Assembly (NCBI GenBank): GCA_965120375.1
Contig: CBCPMW010000005.1
Coordinates: 62,001-126,000 of the forward strand
From: CASPLG01 sp965120375
GTDB lineage: Bacteria > Bacillota > Clostridia > Oscillospirales > Acutalibacteraceae
Direction of reading: 5' to 3'
DNA length: 64,000 nt
The notes below the pieces were generated by a model. That model was not told where the DNA came from. It ran no database searches and was given only the letters and a program-made list of their open reading frames with translations. Made by a program: the position numbers and the translations under genes. Numbering within the stretch: the stretch's first letter is position 1; each line of letters opens with the position of its first letter. Below, one piece after another: positions 17,321-25,129 of this stretch.

Positions 17321-18144
17321 TTTATACCACCTTCGTTATTCTCTTTAACGGATTCTACAACTACAACTTGTTGCAATAAATTAGATTCGTTAAGTATTTC
17401 TATTTTCTCTTCTAAATTCTCTTCAGCAAGCAAAGTTTTGCCCGCGGAATCGTAAACATATACTGTTCCATCACCGCCTTTCTTTGCACCAAGAATCGAG
17501 GTCCAATGACCAATTCCTAGACGACCATTCAATTTAGCCCAACCCTCTTTGCCATCAGGTAATCCTTGCACCAACAAGCAAGCAGTTTTATTTTCATTTA
17601 TGATCGCTTCTTTAAGTATTTGTTTTATTCTTTCTTTTCCGACTCCAAAAGTAGGACTATCGTACAACTCATACTCGAAATCTCCCTTAAAGATCTCCGA
17701 TATATCCTCCTCATGTTCCCCCTCCGCGTCATTTTGAACCTGATAGACCTTAATTACACAACCATGATCTCTAGCCCATCGTTCCATGATTTCTACGCCT
17801 TGTGCATTTCCCCAGTTATTACGTTTAATAACTCCTTTATCCACAAGGTAATTTTTCGCATCATTTACTAGACTAGTATCAATTTTTATTCTTATTTTAT
17901 CTTGGTCACAACCTAAATTGTTTTCCAGGTCTCCAAACTTTTTTACCCAAAACGCTGATAAAATAGAGTGTGCCCAGCAATTCCGACCTATTTGCTTTTC
18001 AAGTTGTATATTATTAAACATTACACTTTTTACACTTTTTTTAACAGAGGTAGGTCCACCTCGACTACACCCAGCGGCAAGCCCCGCAACAGCTATCGCA
18101 CAGCCACCTATAAAAGTTGTTACTATTCCAGTAATCAGTCCCAC
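17317..18144 (-). CDS. Secreted or anchored papain/C39-like cysteine protease
   Basis: A 275-residue protein with a hydrophobic N-terminus (about 3-25) ending in LAAGC, which could be a signal anchor or a lipobox. The catalytic region has LEKQIGRNCWAH with Gln51 and Cys56, GIGHWTSILGA with His213, and VYVYDSAG with Asp232, giving a C-H-D triad in the order of papain-like and C39 peptidases. It shares with the upstream paralogue the block NKTACLLV before the His motif and a MxRWA block in the middle, so the genes arose by duplication. GTG start, 8 bases after AAGGA. The stop codon overlaps the start of the third protease gene. The target is unknown. Base composition is richer in GC than the housekeeping genes around it. 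Confidence 0.75.
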   Translation of the reverse strand: MGLITGIVTTFIGGCAIAVAGLAAGCSRGGPTSVKKSVKSVMFNNIQLEKQIGRNCWAHSILSAFWVKKFGDLENNLGCDQDKIRIKIDTSLVNDAKNYLVDKGVIKRNNWGNAQGVEIMERWARDHGCVIKVYQVQNDAEGEHEEDISEIFKGDFEYELYDSPTFGVGKERIKQILKEAIINENKTACLLVQGLPDGKEGWAKLNGRLGIGHWTSILGAKKGGDGTVYVYDSAGKTLLAEENLEEKIEILNESNLLQQVVVVESVKENNEGGIK

Positions 18145-18222
18145 ATTAACATTCCTTTCCCATTTTTAGATCAATTTTCAAAAAATAATGTTTTGTTTTC
18201 ATCCGAAAACCAGTAACCTCCA

Positions 18223-18996
18223 CTACTTTCGCAAAGAGTTCAATAGAGGCTCGGCAATAAGTAAATTATCAGCAAAACATAACCTCTCCCTAACTTCTTT
18301 CATACTTATTCTTTTCAGGCGCTCACCTTCACAAGCAAGAGAATCATAGATTAGCACCTCTTTAGTCGTTTCATCAATTCCAAGAATTGATATCCAGTGA
18401 TGTCCTACCAAAAGACATGCTGTTTTATTATTTTGAACAACCTCTTTTGAAAAAACTTTCATAAATCCTTCCCGGTCTTTCACAACACGCCAATTCTTAT
18501 TATCCTTTCCTTCTTTGCAATATGAAGTCAAAGTATATCCTTGAATTTCTTCTGCCCATCTGTTCATTGCATCCCATCCCTGTTGAGCTTCCCACGGGAT
18601 CGCCCCGAACGCCTGCTCAAGTTTAAGTCTCTCCCCTGTGCTAGGATTTTCTTCCATTCCTAAATCCGTTTTTAGTTTATTTATGTACTCAGTATCTATG
18701 TTCAATGTAATATTTTTTAACTCTGGATTAATTTGGCGCTTGTGCTTTTCAACAGCTGATGCAACCGCATGTGCCCAGCAGTTATTGCCTTCTTGTCTAC
18801 CAAGGTGAATTTTGTCAATAACGTCTCGCTTAGAACATTTAGGGATGCTTCCAGAGCTGTGTTTCCCAAGATCCGGTACAGGTTTCTGCTCAAAAAGTTT
18901 ACTCATCAAAAAGAAACCTACAACAGTGGACACGCAGCTAATTACAAAAACTGCCGCGTTACTACAAGCAGTTACCAAAATATTACCTCCGTTCAC
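18223..18996 (-). CDS. Membrane-anchored papain/C39-like cysteine protease
   Basis: A 257-residue protein with one N-terminal membrane helix (about 10-32), a short linker and a protease domain. GRQEGNNCWAHAVASAVE carries Gln68 and Cys73, GHHWISILG carries His200 and VLIYDSLA carries Asp218. The spacing Q-x4-C-W and the C-H-D order match the other two genes of this operon. The GTG at 18996 is chosen because AGGAGG stands 8 bases upstream; an ATG at 19017 abuts the stop of the metallo-beta-lactamase gene but has no ribosome site of its own. It is clearly a cysteine protease fold, but I cannot assign a named family with certainty (papain C1-like or C39-like). Confidence 0.75.
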   Translation of the reverse strand: MNGGNILVTACSNAAVFVISCVSTVVGFFLMSKLFEQKPVPDLGKHSSGSIPKCSKRDVIDKIHLGRQEGNNCWAHAVASAVEKHKRQINPELKNITLNIDTEYINKLKTDLGMEENPSTGERLKLEQAFGAIPWEAQQGWDAMNRWAEEIQGYTLTSYCKEGKDNKNWRVVKDREGFMKVFSKEVVQNNKTACLLVGHHWISILGIDETTKEVLIYDSLACEGERLKRISMKEVRERLCFADNLLIAEPLLNSLRK

Positions 18997-19017
18997 AAAA
19001 TAACCCTCCTTTATCAT

Positions 19018-19944
19018 CTACCAACCCACAACAGCACCAAATCCGTTAGTTTCTGTCTGGATATTTAAATCTTTTCCGTCTGTAGTAAAAACAACATCCC
19101 CACAAACGTCAGTTCTGAAAACCTCAGCACCACAACTTTTTAATTTTTCTTCAACATCTTTGTCTGGCAAATTATGTCTGTCTTTTCCTACTGATATAAC
19201 AGCGAATCTAGGCTGAACCTTACTCAAAAAATCCGCCGAAGTAGAAGTTTTGCTCCCATGGTGCCCTACTTTTAAAACATCAGCTTTAAGATCAACTGTA
19301 CGCTTAATCAAATCCGATTCAGCAGCCTTTTCAGCATCGCCCATAAACAAAAACCTTGTTTCCCGGTATTCTAGCTTAACCACAACCGAATTATCATTCA
19401 TTCTACTGTAAGACCTAACCGGCCCAAGGATCGCAAGGTCAAGACCTTCCATCCGCATTTTTTCACCGGCCCTCGCCTCAGTTATACTTATTTCAGCTTT
19501 CCTCAAAGAATTCATCATCCGGCCAAAGATACTCGGAACTGGCTCAGAAACAGTTTCCGGAATTTTCGACATGATAAAGTTGTCAATTTCAAAGTTTCCT
19601 ATAACTTCACACATTTGACCGATATGATCCCGATGAGCGTGAGTTGCAATAACAAGATCCAACCTTTTCACGTTGTGGCGTTTTAGGTACTGAACTGATT
19701 TTGCATAAATATCCAAATCTCCAGCATCAATCAAGATATTAACGTCTCCGCATTTTACGTAGCTACAGTCAGCTTTACCTACATCTAAAAAATGGACCTG
19801 CAGGTTATCATCACTATTTTCGCCCCAAGGACACGAACTGATAACTTCCGACAAAAACGGATCCAAATAAAATCCAAAACTTAAACCAACAACAAAAACT
19901 AAACCAAACAGAAAGGCTGCCAAAAGCAACTTTCGTTTATCCAA
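19018..19944 (-). CDS. Membrane-anchored ComEC/Rec2-like metallo-beta-lactamase-fold protein
   Basis: A 308-residue protein with one N-terminal membrane helix (about 7-26) and an MBL domain facing outward. Metal ligands are in THAHRDHIGQM (H102, H104, D106, H107), FMGDAE (D203) and LKVGHHGSKTS (H228-H229), followed by FAVISVGKDRHNLP. This set resembles the C-terminal nuclease-like domain of ComEC, but the competence membrane domain is absent. TTG start after AGGAGG. It is the first gene of the operon with the three cysteine proteases and has its own promoter. A secreted nuclease or phosphodiesterase is the likely activity. The GC content is well above that of neighbours: 27 of 60 bases in 19441-19500 against 16 of 60 in 22801-22860 by hand count. 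Confidence 0.8.
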   Translation of the reverse strand: MDKRKLLLAAFLFGLVFVVGLSFGFYLDPFLSEVISSCPWGENSDDNLQVHFLDVGKADCSYVKCGDVNILIDAGDLDIYAKSVQYLKRHNVKRLDLVIATHAHRDHIGQMCEVIGNFEIDNFIMSKIPETVSEPVPSIFGRMMNSLRKAEISITEARAGEKMRMEGLDLAILGPVRSYSRMNDNSVVVKLEYRETRFLFMGDAEKAAESDLIKRTVDLKADVLKVGHHGSKTSTSADFLSKVQPRFAVISVGKDRHNLPDKDVEEKLKSCGAEVFRTDVCGDVVFTTDGKDLNIQTETNGFGAVVGW

Positions 19945-19964
19945 AAGTTTACCTCCTCTTCATC

Positions 19965-19993
19965 AGTATAACACAAAAAATTTAAATTTTCAA
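19965..19993 (-). promoter_or_regulatory. Promoter of the MBL/cysteine protease operon
   Basis: On the minus strand TTGAAA (19993-19988), 17 bases, TATACT (19970-19965), 20 bases upstream of the TTG start. The -35 box overlaps the stop codon of ftsK, so the operon can be transcribed independently of ftsK. Confidence 0.65.
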
Positions 19994-22281
19994 TCATTTT
20001 TTAAATTTTTTTCAAGAAATTGTTCTCGTGTAATTAAAACTTGTCTAGGTTTAGAACCTTCATGGGGTCCAATGATTCCCATCTTCTCTAATCTATCAAT
20101 TAATCTTCCGGCTCTGGGGTACCCAATATCAAGCTTTCTTTGCAAAAGCGAGACTGAAGCTTGTCCCGCAGAAACAACACACTCTATCGCTTCATTTATA
20201 AGCGGATCTTGATTCAAATCATCTTGAGTATCTCTATTTTCTTTTTTATCCAACTCAGCATTTTTATTTATCTCTTCAATAATATTGTTATCATAATCCA
20301 TTTTTTCCCCGGTTTTTACATAATTTATAACACTTTCTATCTCTGCATCTGTAACGTAGCACCCTTGCACTCTTATAGGTTTAGATGAACCTAGTGGAGA
20401 AAAAAGCATGTCCCCTCGTCCTAAAAGTTTTTCAGCTCCGCTCATATCTAAAATAGTCCTTGAATCAACTTGGGAAGAAACAGCTAAAGCAATTCTGCTT
20501 GGAATATTTGCTTTTATGATCCCTGTTATAACATCTACTGACGGTCTTTGCGTTGCTATAACCAAGTGCATCCCTGCTGCTCTTGCCATTTGAGCAAGTC
20601 TACAAATATAATCTTCAATTTCATTGGGCGCAACCATCATTAAATCTGAAAGTTCGTCAATTATTATGACTATACTGTGCATTTTTGTCAACTTATTCCC
20701 ATATTCATCCTCTAAATCAGGATTTTTATTCACATAAAGGTTATAAGCGCTCATGTCTCTTACATTATTTCTAGCAAAAATTTTATATCTTCTCATCATT
20801 TCGTCTACAGCCCAACTAAGGGCTCCTTTTGCTTTTTTAGGATCAGTTACAACCGGAATAAGAAGGTGTGGAATTCCACTATAAACCCCCAATTCTACGA
20901 CTTTTGGATCTATCATAATAAGTTTTACTTCTTCAGGCGAAGCTTTATAAATAAGACTTATAATAAAAGAATTTATACAAACAGATTTTCCAGATCCAGT
21001 AGAACCTGCTATCAGTAAATGTGGCATTTTTACTAGATCTGCAACAACTACTCTTCCTGAAATATCTCTTCCTAAGACAACTGTAAGTTTACTTTTTGCT
21101 CCTTGAAAAACAGAAGAACTAAGAAGCTCACTTATGTTAACAATACTCACTACCTTATTTGGAATCTCTACCCCTACCGCTGCTTTACCTGGAATTGGCG
21201 CTTCAATCCTAACCCCTGAAGCTGCTAAATTAAGAGCAATATCATCAGCTAAACTTGTAATTTTACTTATTTTTACTCCGGATGCCGGCTGAAGTTCGTA
21301 CCTCGTTACAGTTGGCCCTCGACTTACATCAACTATTTTGGTCTTTACACTAAAACTCTTTAAAGTATCTACAAGCATTTTCCCATTCGCCTGCAACTCC
21401 AACACAATTGAACTTTCGTCAATTTTTTTTGATTTATTTAGAAGATCGATAGGTGGATACTCATATTTCCCTTCAGCTTTACATTCGTATCCTTTGTTTT
21501 CATTCTCAGAAACCCGATTTTCCTTTTTTATTTTTTCTATGTACGCTCCTGTAACTTTTGATATATTCTCAAATTCCACATCACACTCATGGTTTTTTGT
21601 ACCTTGCATATCAATTTTATTACTCTTTTTGTAATTGCTTATTGGTATATCAATTCTACTCGCCTGTCTTCTTTTTTGGTCTACATTTTCTTTGCTTGTT
21701 CTTAAAGTCTCTTTTTCTTTTTTGTAATCCTTTATCTTGCTTTTTATGAACAAAAATGGCAGTACCATTGTCCGAATTAGATCAGAAAGACTAATTCCAG
21801 TTAGAATCATAAATAAAATAAAAAGAAGCACACTATTAACTATTCTAAATCCAGTAAGCCCAACTATACAAATAAATACTGACCCAATAACAGGACCTAT
21901 TGCACCAGAACTAGAATTTGTTAAACCTTTTTGGTAAAACTCAAATATATGGTTTATTATCTCGGAAAAACTCGGAGATGAATCTACCAAGAATGCATAA
22001 AACTCTACACACGTCAGCAATATAATGCAACAAGTTATTAAAACCTTCAGTTTACCATTTTCTCTATTCTCGCTAAATGCGATCATAAAAGACAAATAAG
22101 CAATAAAAATCGGCCAAAGAATAGAACAAAAGCCAAACAAACCTAAAACTAAATTGTGAGCCAAAAGCCACGCGTTCTCGCCTTTAATTAAGACTATAAA
22201 AAACATCAAAATTGATATTCCAAATAAAATAAGAGCAAAAACTTGTCTATTAATACTTTTTTTCATACCCTTTACACGCAC
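19990..22281 (-). CDS. ftsK: DNA translocase FtsK/SpoIIIE
   Basis: A 763-residue DNA pump that clears chromosomal DNA from the closing septum and, in spore formers, moves it into the forespore. The N-terminus has four or five membrane helices (about 10-175), then a charged linker (about 180-290), and a motor domain with IAGSTGSGKSVCIN (Walker A, about 420), VKLIMIDPKVVELGVYSGIPHLL, IVIIIDELSDLMM (Walker B), MARAAGMHLVIATQRPSVDVITG. The C-terminal gamma winged helix (about 690-755) includes SVSLLQRKLDIGYPRAGRLID, which reads the orienting DNA motifs. The start is uncertain: GTG at 22281 or ATG at 22266. tepA and uppP lie upstream on the same strand; tepA is also near spoIIIE in Bacillus. Confidence 0.95.
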   Translation of the reverse strand: MRVKGMKKSINRQVFALILFGISILMFFIVLIKGENAWLLAHNLVLGLFGFCSILWPIFIAYLSFMIAFSENRENGKLKVLITCCIILLTCVEFYAFLVDSSPSFSEIINHIFEFYQKGLTNSSSGAIGPVIGSVFICIVGLTGFRIVNSVLLFILFMILTGISLSDLIRTMVLPFLFIKSKIKDYKKEKETLRTSKENVDQKRRQASRIDIPISNYKKSNKIDMQGTKNHECDVEFENISKVTGAYIEKIKKENRVSENENKGYECKAEGKYEYPPIDLLNKSKKIDESSIVLELQANGKMLVDTLKSFSVKTKIVDVSRGPTVTRYELQPASGVKISKITSLADDIALNLAASGVRIEAPIPGKAAVGVEIPNKVVSIVNISELLSSSVFQGAKSKLTVVLGRDISGRVVVADLVKMPHLLIAGSTGSGKSVCINSFIISLIYKASPEEVKLIMIDPKVVELGVYSGIPHLLIPVVTDPKKAKGALSWAVDEMMRRYKIFARNNVRDMSAYNLYVNKNPDLEDEYGNKLTKMHSIVIIIDELSDLMMVAPNEIEDYICRLAQMARAAGMHLVIATQRPSVDVITGIIKANIPSRIALAVSSQVDSRTILDMSGAEKLLGRGDMLFSPLGSSKPIRVQGCYVTDAEIESVINYVKTGEKMDYDNNIIEEINKNAELDKKENRDTQDDLNQDPLINEAIECVVSAGQASVSLLQRKLDIGYPRAGRLIDRLEKMGIIGPHEGSKPRQVLITREQFLEKNLKND

Positions 22282-22303
22282 ACCTGTCTTTAAGATTTTT
22301 TAT

Positions 22304-23251
22304 TTATATCCGCATCCCAGTAAAAATATTTACCCCCATAATTATTTCAATAACGCCTGCTATCAGTACAAAAACCCCAACTGAAACTGTGTATAAAACA
22401 AAAATAAACATTTTTTCACTTTTCAAAAGCCATCTGAAAAGTTTTAGCGCAAAAAACCCTACAACAGCTGAAAATATCACACCTGTAAATAAGCTTGCCA
22501 TTTCAACTTCATATATAACTCCAAGTTCTATAGCCTCTTTTATTTCAAAAATAGCTGCTGCTATGATAGCTGGAATTCCTAGTATAAATGAAAAATCAAA
22601 AGCTTTTTGTCTGTTTATTCCCCGAATTAATCCTGTCGATAAAGTTGATCCTGATCTAGAAAGTCCCGGAAAAACTGCAGCTAAAAACTGCATAAATCCT
22701 ATCCAAAGTGCATCATATACAGTTAAAATCCCTTTTTTATTTTTGTTTATCATCTCTATCGACTCTTCATACGGCATTCTCTTTGTATGCCTTTCTTCAA
22801 ATTTAATCCCTAAATACAGCAAAATTCCTGTTAAAATGAGACAAATTCCTGGAATAATTATGTACCTACCATCGGAAAGATTTTCAGCTAGATCCATTAT
22901 ACCCAAAGAACCTGGTGCCACCGGTAAAAATACCAATAAAAGTGGAATTAGTCCTACTACAATCATAACAACAAAATTTTTATCTCCACTTTGTTTTCTT
23001 AATTTAAATCTTCCTTTTGCGACATCTTCAATTATCTTGAAAAACGCAAAAATTAGGTCCAAAATTTTTTTGTTGTAAAATGTAATAACAGCTAAAAGTG
23101 TTCCAACATGGAGCATAACATCAAAAAACAAATTATTTTCTTCAATCCCTAAAATATGCTGTAAAATAACTAAGTGTCCACTACTAGACACAGGCAAAAA
23201 TTCTGTTAAACCCTGAACAATACCCTGAAGTGCAGCATTAAAAATACTCAT
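22304..23251 (-). CDS. uppP: Undecaprenyl-diphosphatase UppP (BacA)
   Basis: A 315-residue integral membrane enzyme that dephosphorylates undecaprenyl diphosphate to recycle the lipid carrier for peptidoglycan and surface polysaccharide; extra copies give bacitracin resistance. The N-terminal GIVQGLTEFLPVSSSGHLV and the later FPGLSRSGSTLSTGL are the two active-site signatures, both intact. About eight membrane helices are visible. I chose the ATG at 23251 because the family begins just there; the frame runs on to an ATG at 23266. It is somewhat longer than the usual 265-290 aa, with a larger cytoplasmic loop around 85-100 and 150-170. Confidence 0.94.
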   Translation of the reverse strand: MSIFNAALQGIVQGLTEFLPVSSSGHLVILQHILGIEENNLFFDVMLHVGTLLAVITFYNKKILDLIFAFFKIIEDVAKGRFKLRKQSGDKNFVVMIVVGLIPLLLVFLPVAPGSLGIMDLAENLSDGRYIIIPGICLILTGILLYLGIKFEERHTKRMPYEESIEMINKNKKGILTVYDALWIGFMQFLAAVFPGLSRSGSTLSTGLIRGINRQKAFDFSFILGIPAIIAAAIFEIKEAIELGVIYEVEMASLFTGVIFSAVVGFFALKLFRWLLKSEKMFIFVLYTVSVGVFVLIAGVIEIIMGVNIFTGMRI

Positions 23252-23357
23252 AATTTTCATCCCCATTCTAAAAGACCAAGTATAATTCTACAATAAGATT
23301 ATATGCTTTATCAACATATAATCTTATCATTTTTTATATTTTCGGTTGTCTGTACAT

Positions 23358-24089
23358 TTATTTTATCATACTATAAAGTTTTTCTAAAGAATCAGAAAGA
23401 CTTCCAACGTAATCTATTAATCCTTCTTTAACCGCTTTTTCTCCGTCTAAAACAGAACCAACATCCATAACTAATTCTTCTGTATTCATAACAAGTTCGT
23501 GAAAACGCTCTTTAGAAATTTTAGAGTTATCAGAGACAAAGGTAGTTATTCTTTTTTGCATTCTTTCGAAATATTCAAAAGCTTGCGGTACTCCTACTGT
23601 TAGTCCACTGCTTCTTACTGGGTGAAGCATCATTGTTGCAGACTTTGCAATAAATGATTTTTTTGCTGAAACTGCCAGAGGAACTCCTATCGAATGTCCC
23701 CCACCTAAAACTATTGAAACTGTTGGTTTTTTCATTCCTGCAATAAGTTCTGCTATAGCAAGTCCAGCTTCAACATCTCCTCCTACTGTATTTAAAATTA
23801 TAAGCATACCTTTTATACTGCTGTCTTCTTCAACAGAAACTAGTCTTGGTATAACATGTTCATATTTGGTAGTTTTATTTTCCTGTGGCAAAATATCATG
23901 TCCTTCTATTTGCCCTATTATAGTTAAACAGTAAATTTTCCTCCCTTCTGATCCTGTAATAACTGCACCCATATCTTTTATTCTACTTCCTGAACTCGAA
24001 TTATCTTGACCTTGGTTCTCTTGATCCCCTTTTTCTTGATTCTCATTCTCTCGATTTTTTTTCTCCATATAATTTTTACCTTTTTCCAC
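23358..24089 (-). CDS. TepA-like ClpP-family serine protease (translocation-enhancing protein)
   Basis: A 243-residue ClpP-fold protein. After a Lys/Glu/Asn/Gln-rich N-terminus (about 1-38) comes the crotonase/ClpP core with LILNTVGGDVEAGLAIAE, GGGHSIGVPLAVS (Ser about 133, the nucleophile) and MMLHPVRSSG (His about 156). This is the TepA (YmfB) pattern, a cytosolic protease reported to assist protein secretion and spore protein turnover in Bacillus. The frame is open to an ATG at 24116, but the GTG at 24089 has GGAGG 7 bases upstream and is the better start. It lies upstream of uppP and ftsK on the same strand and is divergent from the Nif11-like gene. Confidence 0.88.
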   Translation of the reverse strand: MEKGKNYMEKKNRENENQEKGDQENQGQDNSSSGSRIKDMGAVITGSEGRKIYCLTIIGQIEGHDILPQENKTTKYEHVIPRLVSVEEDSSIKGMLIILNTVGGDVEAGLAIAELIAGMKKPTVSIVLGGGHSIGVPLAVSAKKSFIAKSATMMLHPVRSSGLTVGVPQAFEYFERMQKRITTFVSDNSKISKERFHELVMNTEELVMDVGSVLDGEKAVKEGLIDYVGSLSDSLEKLYSMIK

Positions 24090-24138
24090 GTTTTCTACCT
24101 CCAATATAATTATCATTCATTAAAAACCATAAAATTAT

Positions 24139-24167
24139 TTGACATTTTATACTTTTTATACTATAAT
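24139..24167 (+). promoter_or_regulatory. Perfect consensus sigma-A promoter before the Nif11-like gene
   Basis: TTGACA (24139-24144), exactly 17 bases, TATAAT (24162-24167), 43 bases upstream of the ATG at 24211. Both hexamers and the spacing match consensus, which predicts strong expression of the precursor gene unless it is repressed. Confidence 0.88.
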
Positions 24168-24210
24168 ATATTCATTAAATTCAGAAAATATACAAAATAG
24201 AGGTGATTTT

Positions 24211-24750
24211 ATGAATATTAGAGAAACATTTTATCAGATTCAGAAAATTATAATAAAAATTGCGGAAGATGAAAATTTAAAAAAACAGTTCTTGTCTTTA
24301 GAGTCAACAGATGATAAGTTTGATTTTTTAGTTGAAACTGGGAAAGATTTGTCTATTAGAACAAATTTTTCTCACGAGGATTTCGAAAAGTTTGATGCAA
24401 TTTTTTCTACCGTAAACAAAATAAGTCAAGATGAAGATAAATCATTTCAGTTCAGCAAATTGTCTAATTCAGAACAAGTTTACAAGTTTATAAAAGAAGA
24501 AATGGATAAAAATTCTCAAATAGATATTACCCAAAGCGATATTGAAGCTTTTTCATCCAGCCTTGTGGAAAGTGTTTCCGGTGATGATTTAGACTCTGTT
24601 GCAGGCGGATTACCTGATCCTACCAGTTTGACACATAGATATAGAACTTTTTGTGACCTCCTTGAGTTAGGAAATAAACTCGGATCCATATGGGGAAAAT
24701 TTTTTACTAAAGTAAAAGAAATAGGGAAGGAAAATGAAAGCAGCAAATAA
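24211..24750 (+). CDS. Nif11-like leader peptide / double-glycine precursor (putative RiPP or bacteriocin)
   Basis: A 179-residue acidic protein that ends its leader with the motif DDLDSVAGG (125-133), the typical cleavage site of Nif11- and nitrile-hydratase-type leader peptides. The leader seems to hold two related helical units (about 5-65 and 68-125), each with a hydrophobic helix and an S/T-x-x-D/E-x-E/D-x-F pattern (FSHEDFEKF and ITQSDIEAF). The 46-residue tail (134-179) has one Cys (148), is rich in Lys and aromatic residues, and its part GNKLGSIWGKFFTKVK is amphipathic and cationic, like an antimicrobial peptide. The ATG follows GAGGTG. No LanM, radical SAM modification enzyme or ABC exporter is adjacent. 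The family assignment rests on the motif and helical pattern, not on a database match. Confidence 0.65.
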   Translation: MNIRETFYQIQKIIIKIAEDENLKKQFLSLESTDDKFDFLVETGKDLSIRTNFSHEDFEKFDAIFSTVNKISQDEDKSFQFSKLSNSEQVYKFIKEEMDKNSQIDITQSDIEAFSSSLVESVSGDDLDSVAGGLPDPTSLTHRYRTFCDLLELGNKLGSIWGKFFTKVKEIGKENESSK

Positions 24751-24798
24751 TAACATTTTTACAACACCTGGAGTATTATAACAGTGGAGGGCTGAAAG

Positions 24799-24834
24799 AT
24801 GATAAGTTTCCAGAATAAAAAAGCTACTAGGTAG
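24799..24834 (+). CDS. Possible 11-residue peptide ORF with perfect ribosome site
   Basis: ATG at 24799 lies 8 bases after GGAGG and opens MISFQNKKATR, then TAG at 24832. The ribosome site is as good as any in the window, and the stop is 9 bases before the TTG start of the next small gene. It could be a leader peptide that couples translation or simply a chance ORF. Confidence 0.3.
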   Translation: MISFQNKKATR

Positions 24835-24843
24835 GTGAGGTGA

Positions 24844-24987
24844 TTGAGTAGTTATAGGCAGCAGGGTATCTGGGCCTTGACCTTTGGACTGGGACTTGCG
24901 TTTTCATTTCTTTTCCCTGAAAGCTTTGTTATTGTACTAGTTAGCATCGTTCTTATAATACTTGCCATTACACTTATGAAATGTTGA
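24844..24987 (+). CDS. Small hydrophobic membrane protein (47 aa) upstream of spoVM
   Basis: A TTG start at 24844, with AGGTGAGG just upstream and a stop codon directly before it in frame, opens 47 codons: a short polar start (MSSYRQQGIW) and then two adjoining hydrophobic stretches (about 10-24 and 27-44) separated by PES. The base composition is richer in GC than the flanks and the reading frame is free of rare runs, so it looks like a real gene. It lies 41 bases before spoVM and probably shares its transcript. A role in the spore envelope is only a guess from position. Confidence 0.6.
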   Translation: MSSYRQQGIWALTFGLGLAFSFLFPESFVIVLVSIVLIILAITLMKC

Positions 24988-25028
24988 CCTTTTTAAAATT
25001 AATAAAACGGGAAGGGAGGGTTTTTACC

Positions 25029-25118
25029 TTGAAAGTAGTTGTAGTAGACAAACCGAAAATTTTGGGGTTTTTCCTAAGGACACTGTTCGGAATAAAAAAT
25101 AAAAAAACTAAATCTTAA
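25029..25118 (+). CDS. spoVM: Stage V sporulation protein M (SpoVM), 29 aa
   Basis: A 29-codon gene with a TTG start 8 bases after GGGAGGG. The product begins MKVVVVDKPKILGFFLRTLF and ends with a Lys-rich tail. SpoVM of Bacillus is a 26-residue amphipathic helix with Pro at position 9 that senses the convex forespore membrane and anchors SpoIVA. Here Pro is also at 9, followed by K-I-L-G and an R-x-x-x-G pattern that aligns with the Bacillus KFLGG and RAMLG region. Length, charge pattern and position-specific Pro make the call good despite the small size. A terminator follows at once. Its presence supports endospore formation. Confidence 0.82.
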   Translation: MKVVVVDKPKILGFFLRTLFGIKNKKTKS

Positions 25119-25129
25119 ACTGTTTTTAC

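Noticed and set aside
22389..23078. 229-codon plus-strand frame opposite uppP
   Set aside because: Lies wholly antisense to a well-conserved gene and has no ribosome site; Ser/Ile/Pro-rich product typical of a shadow frame.
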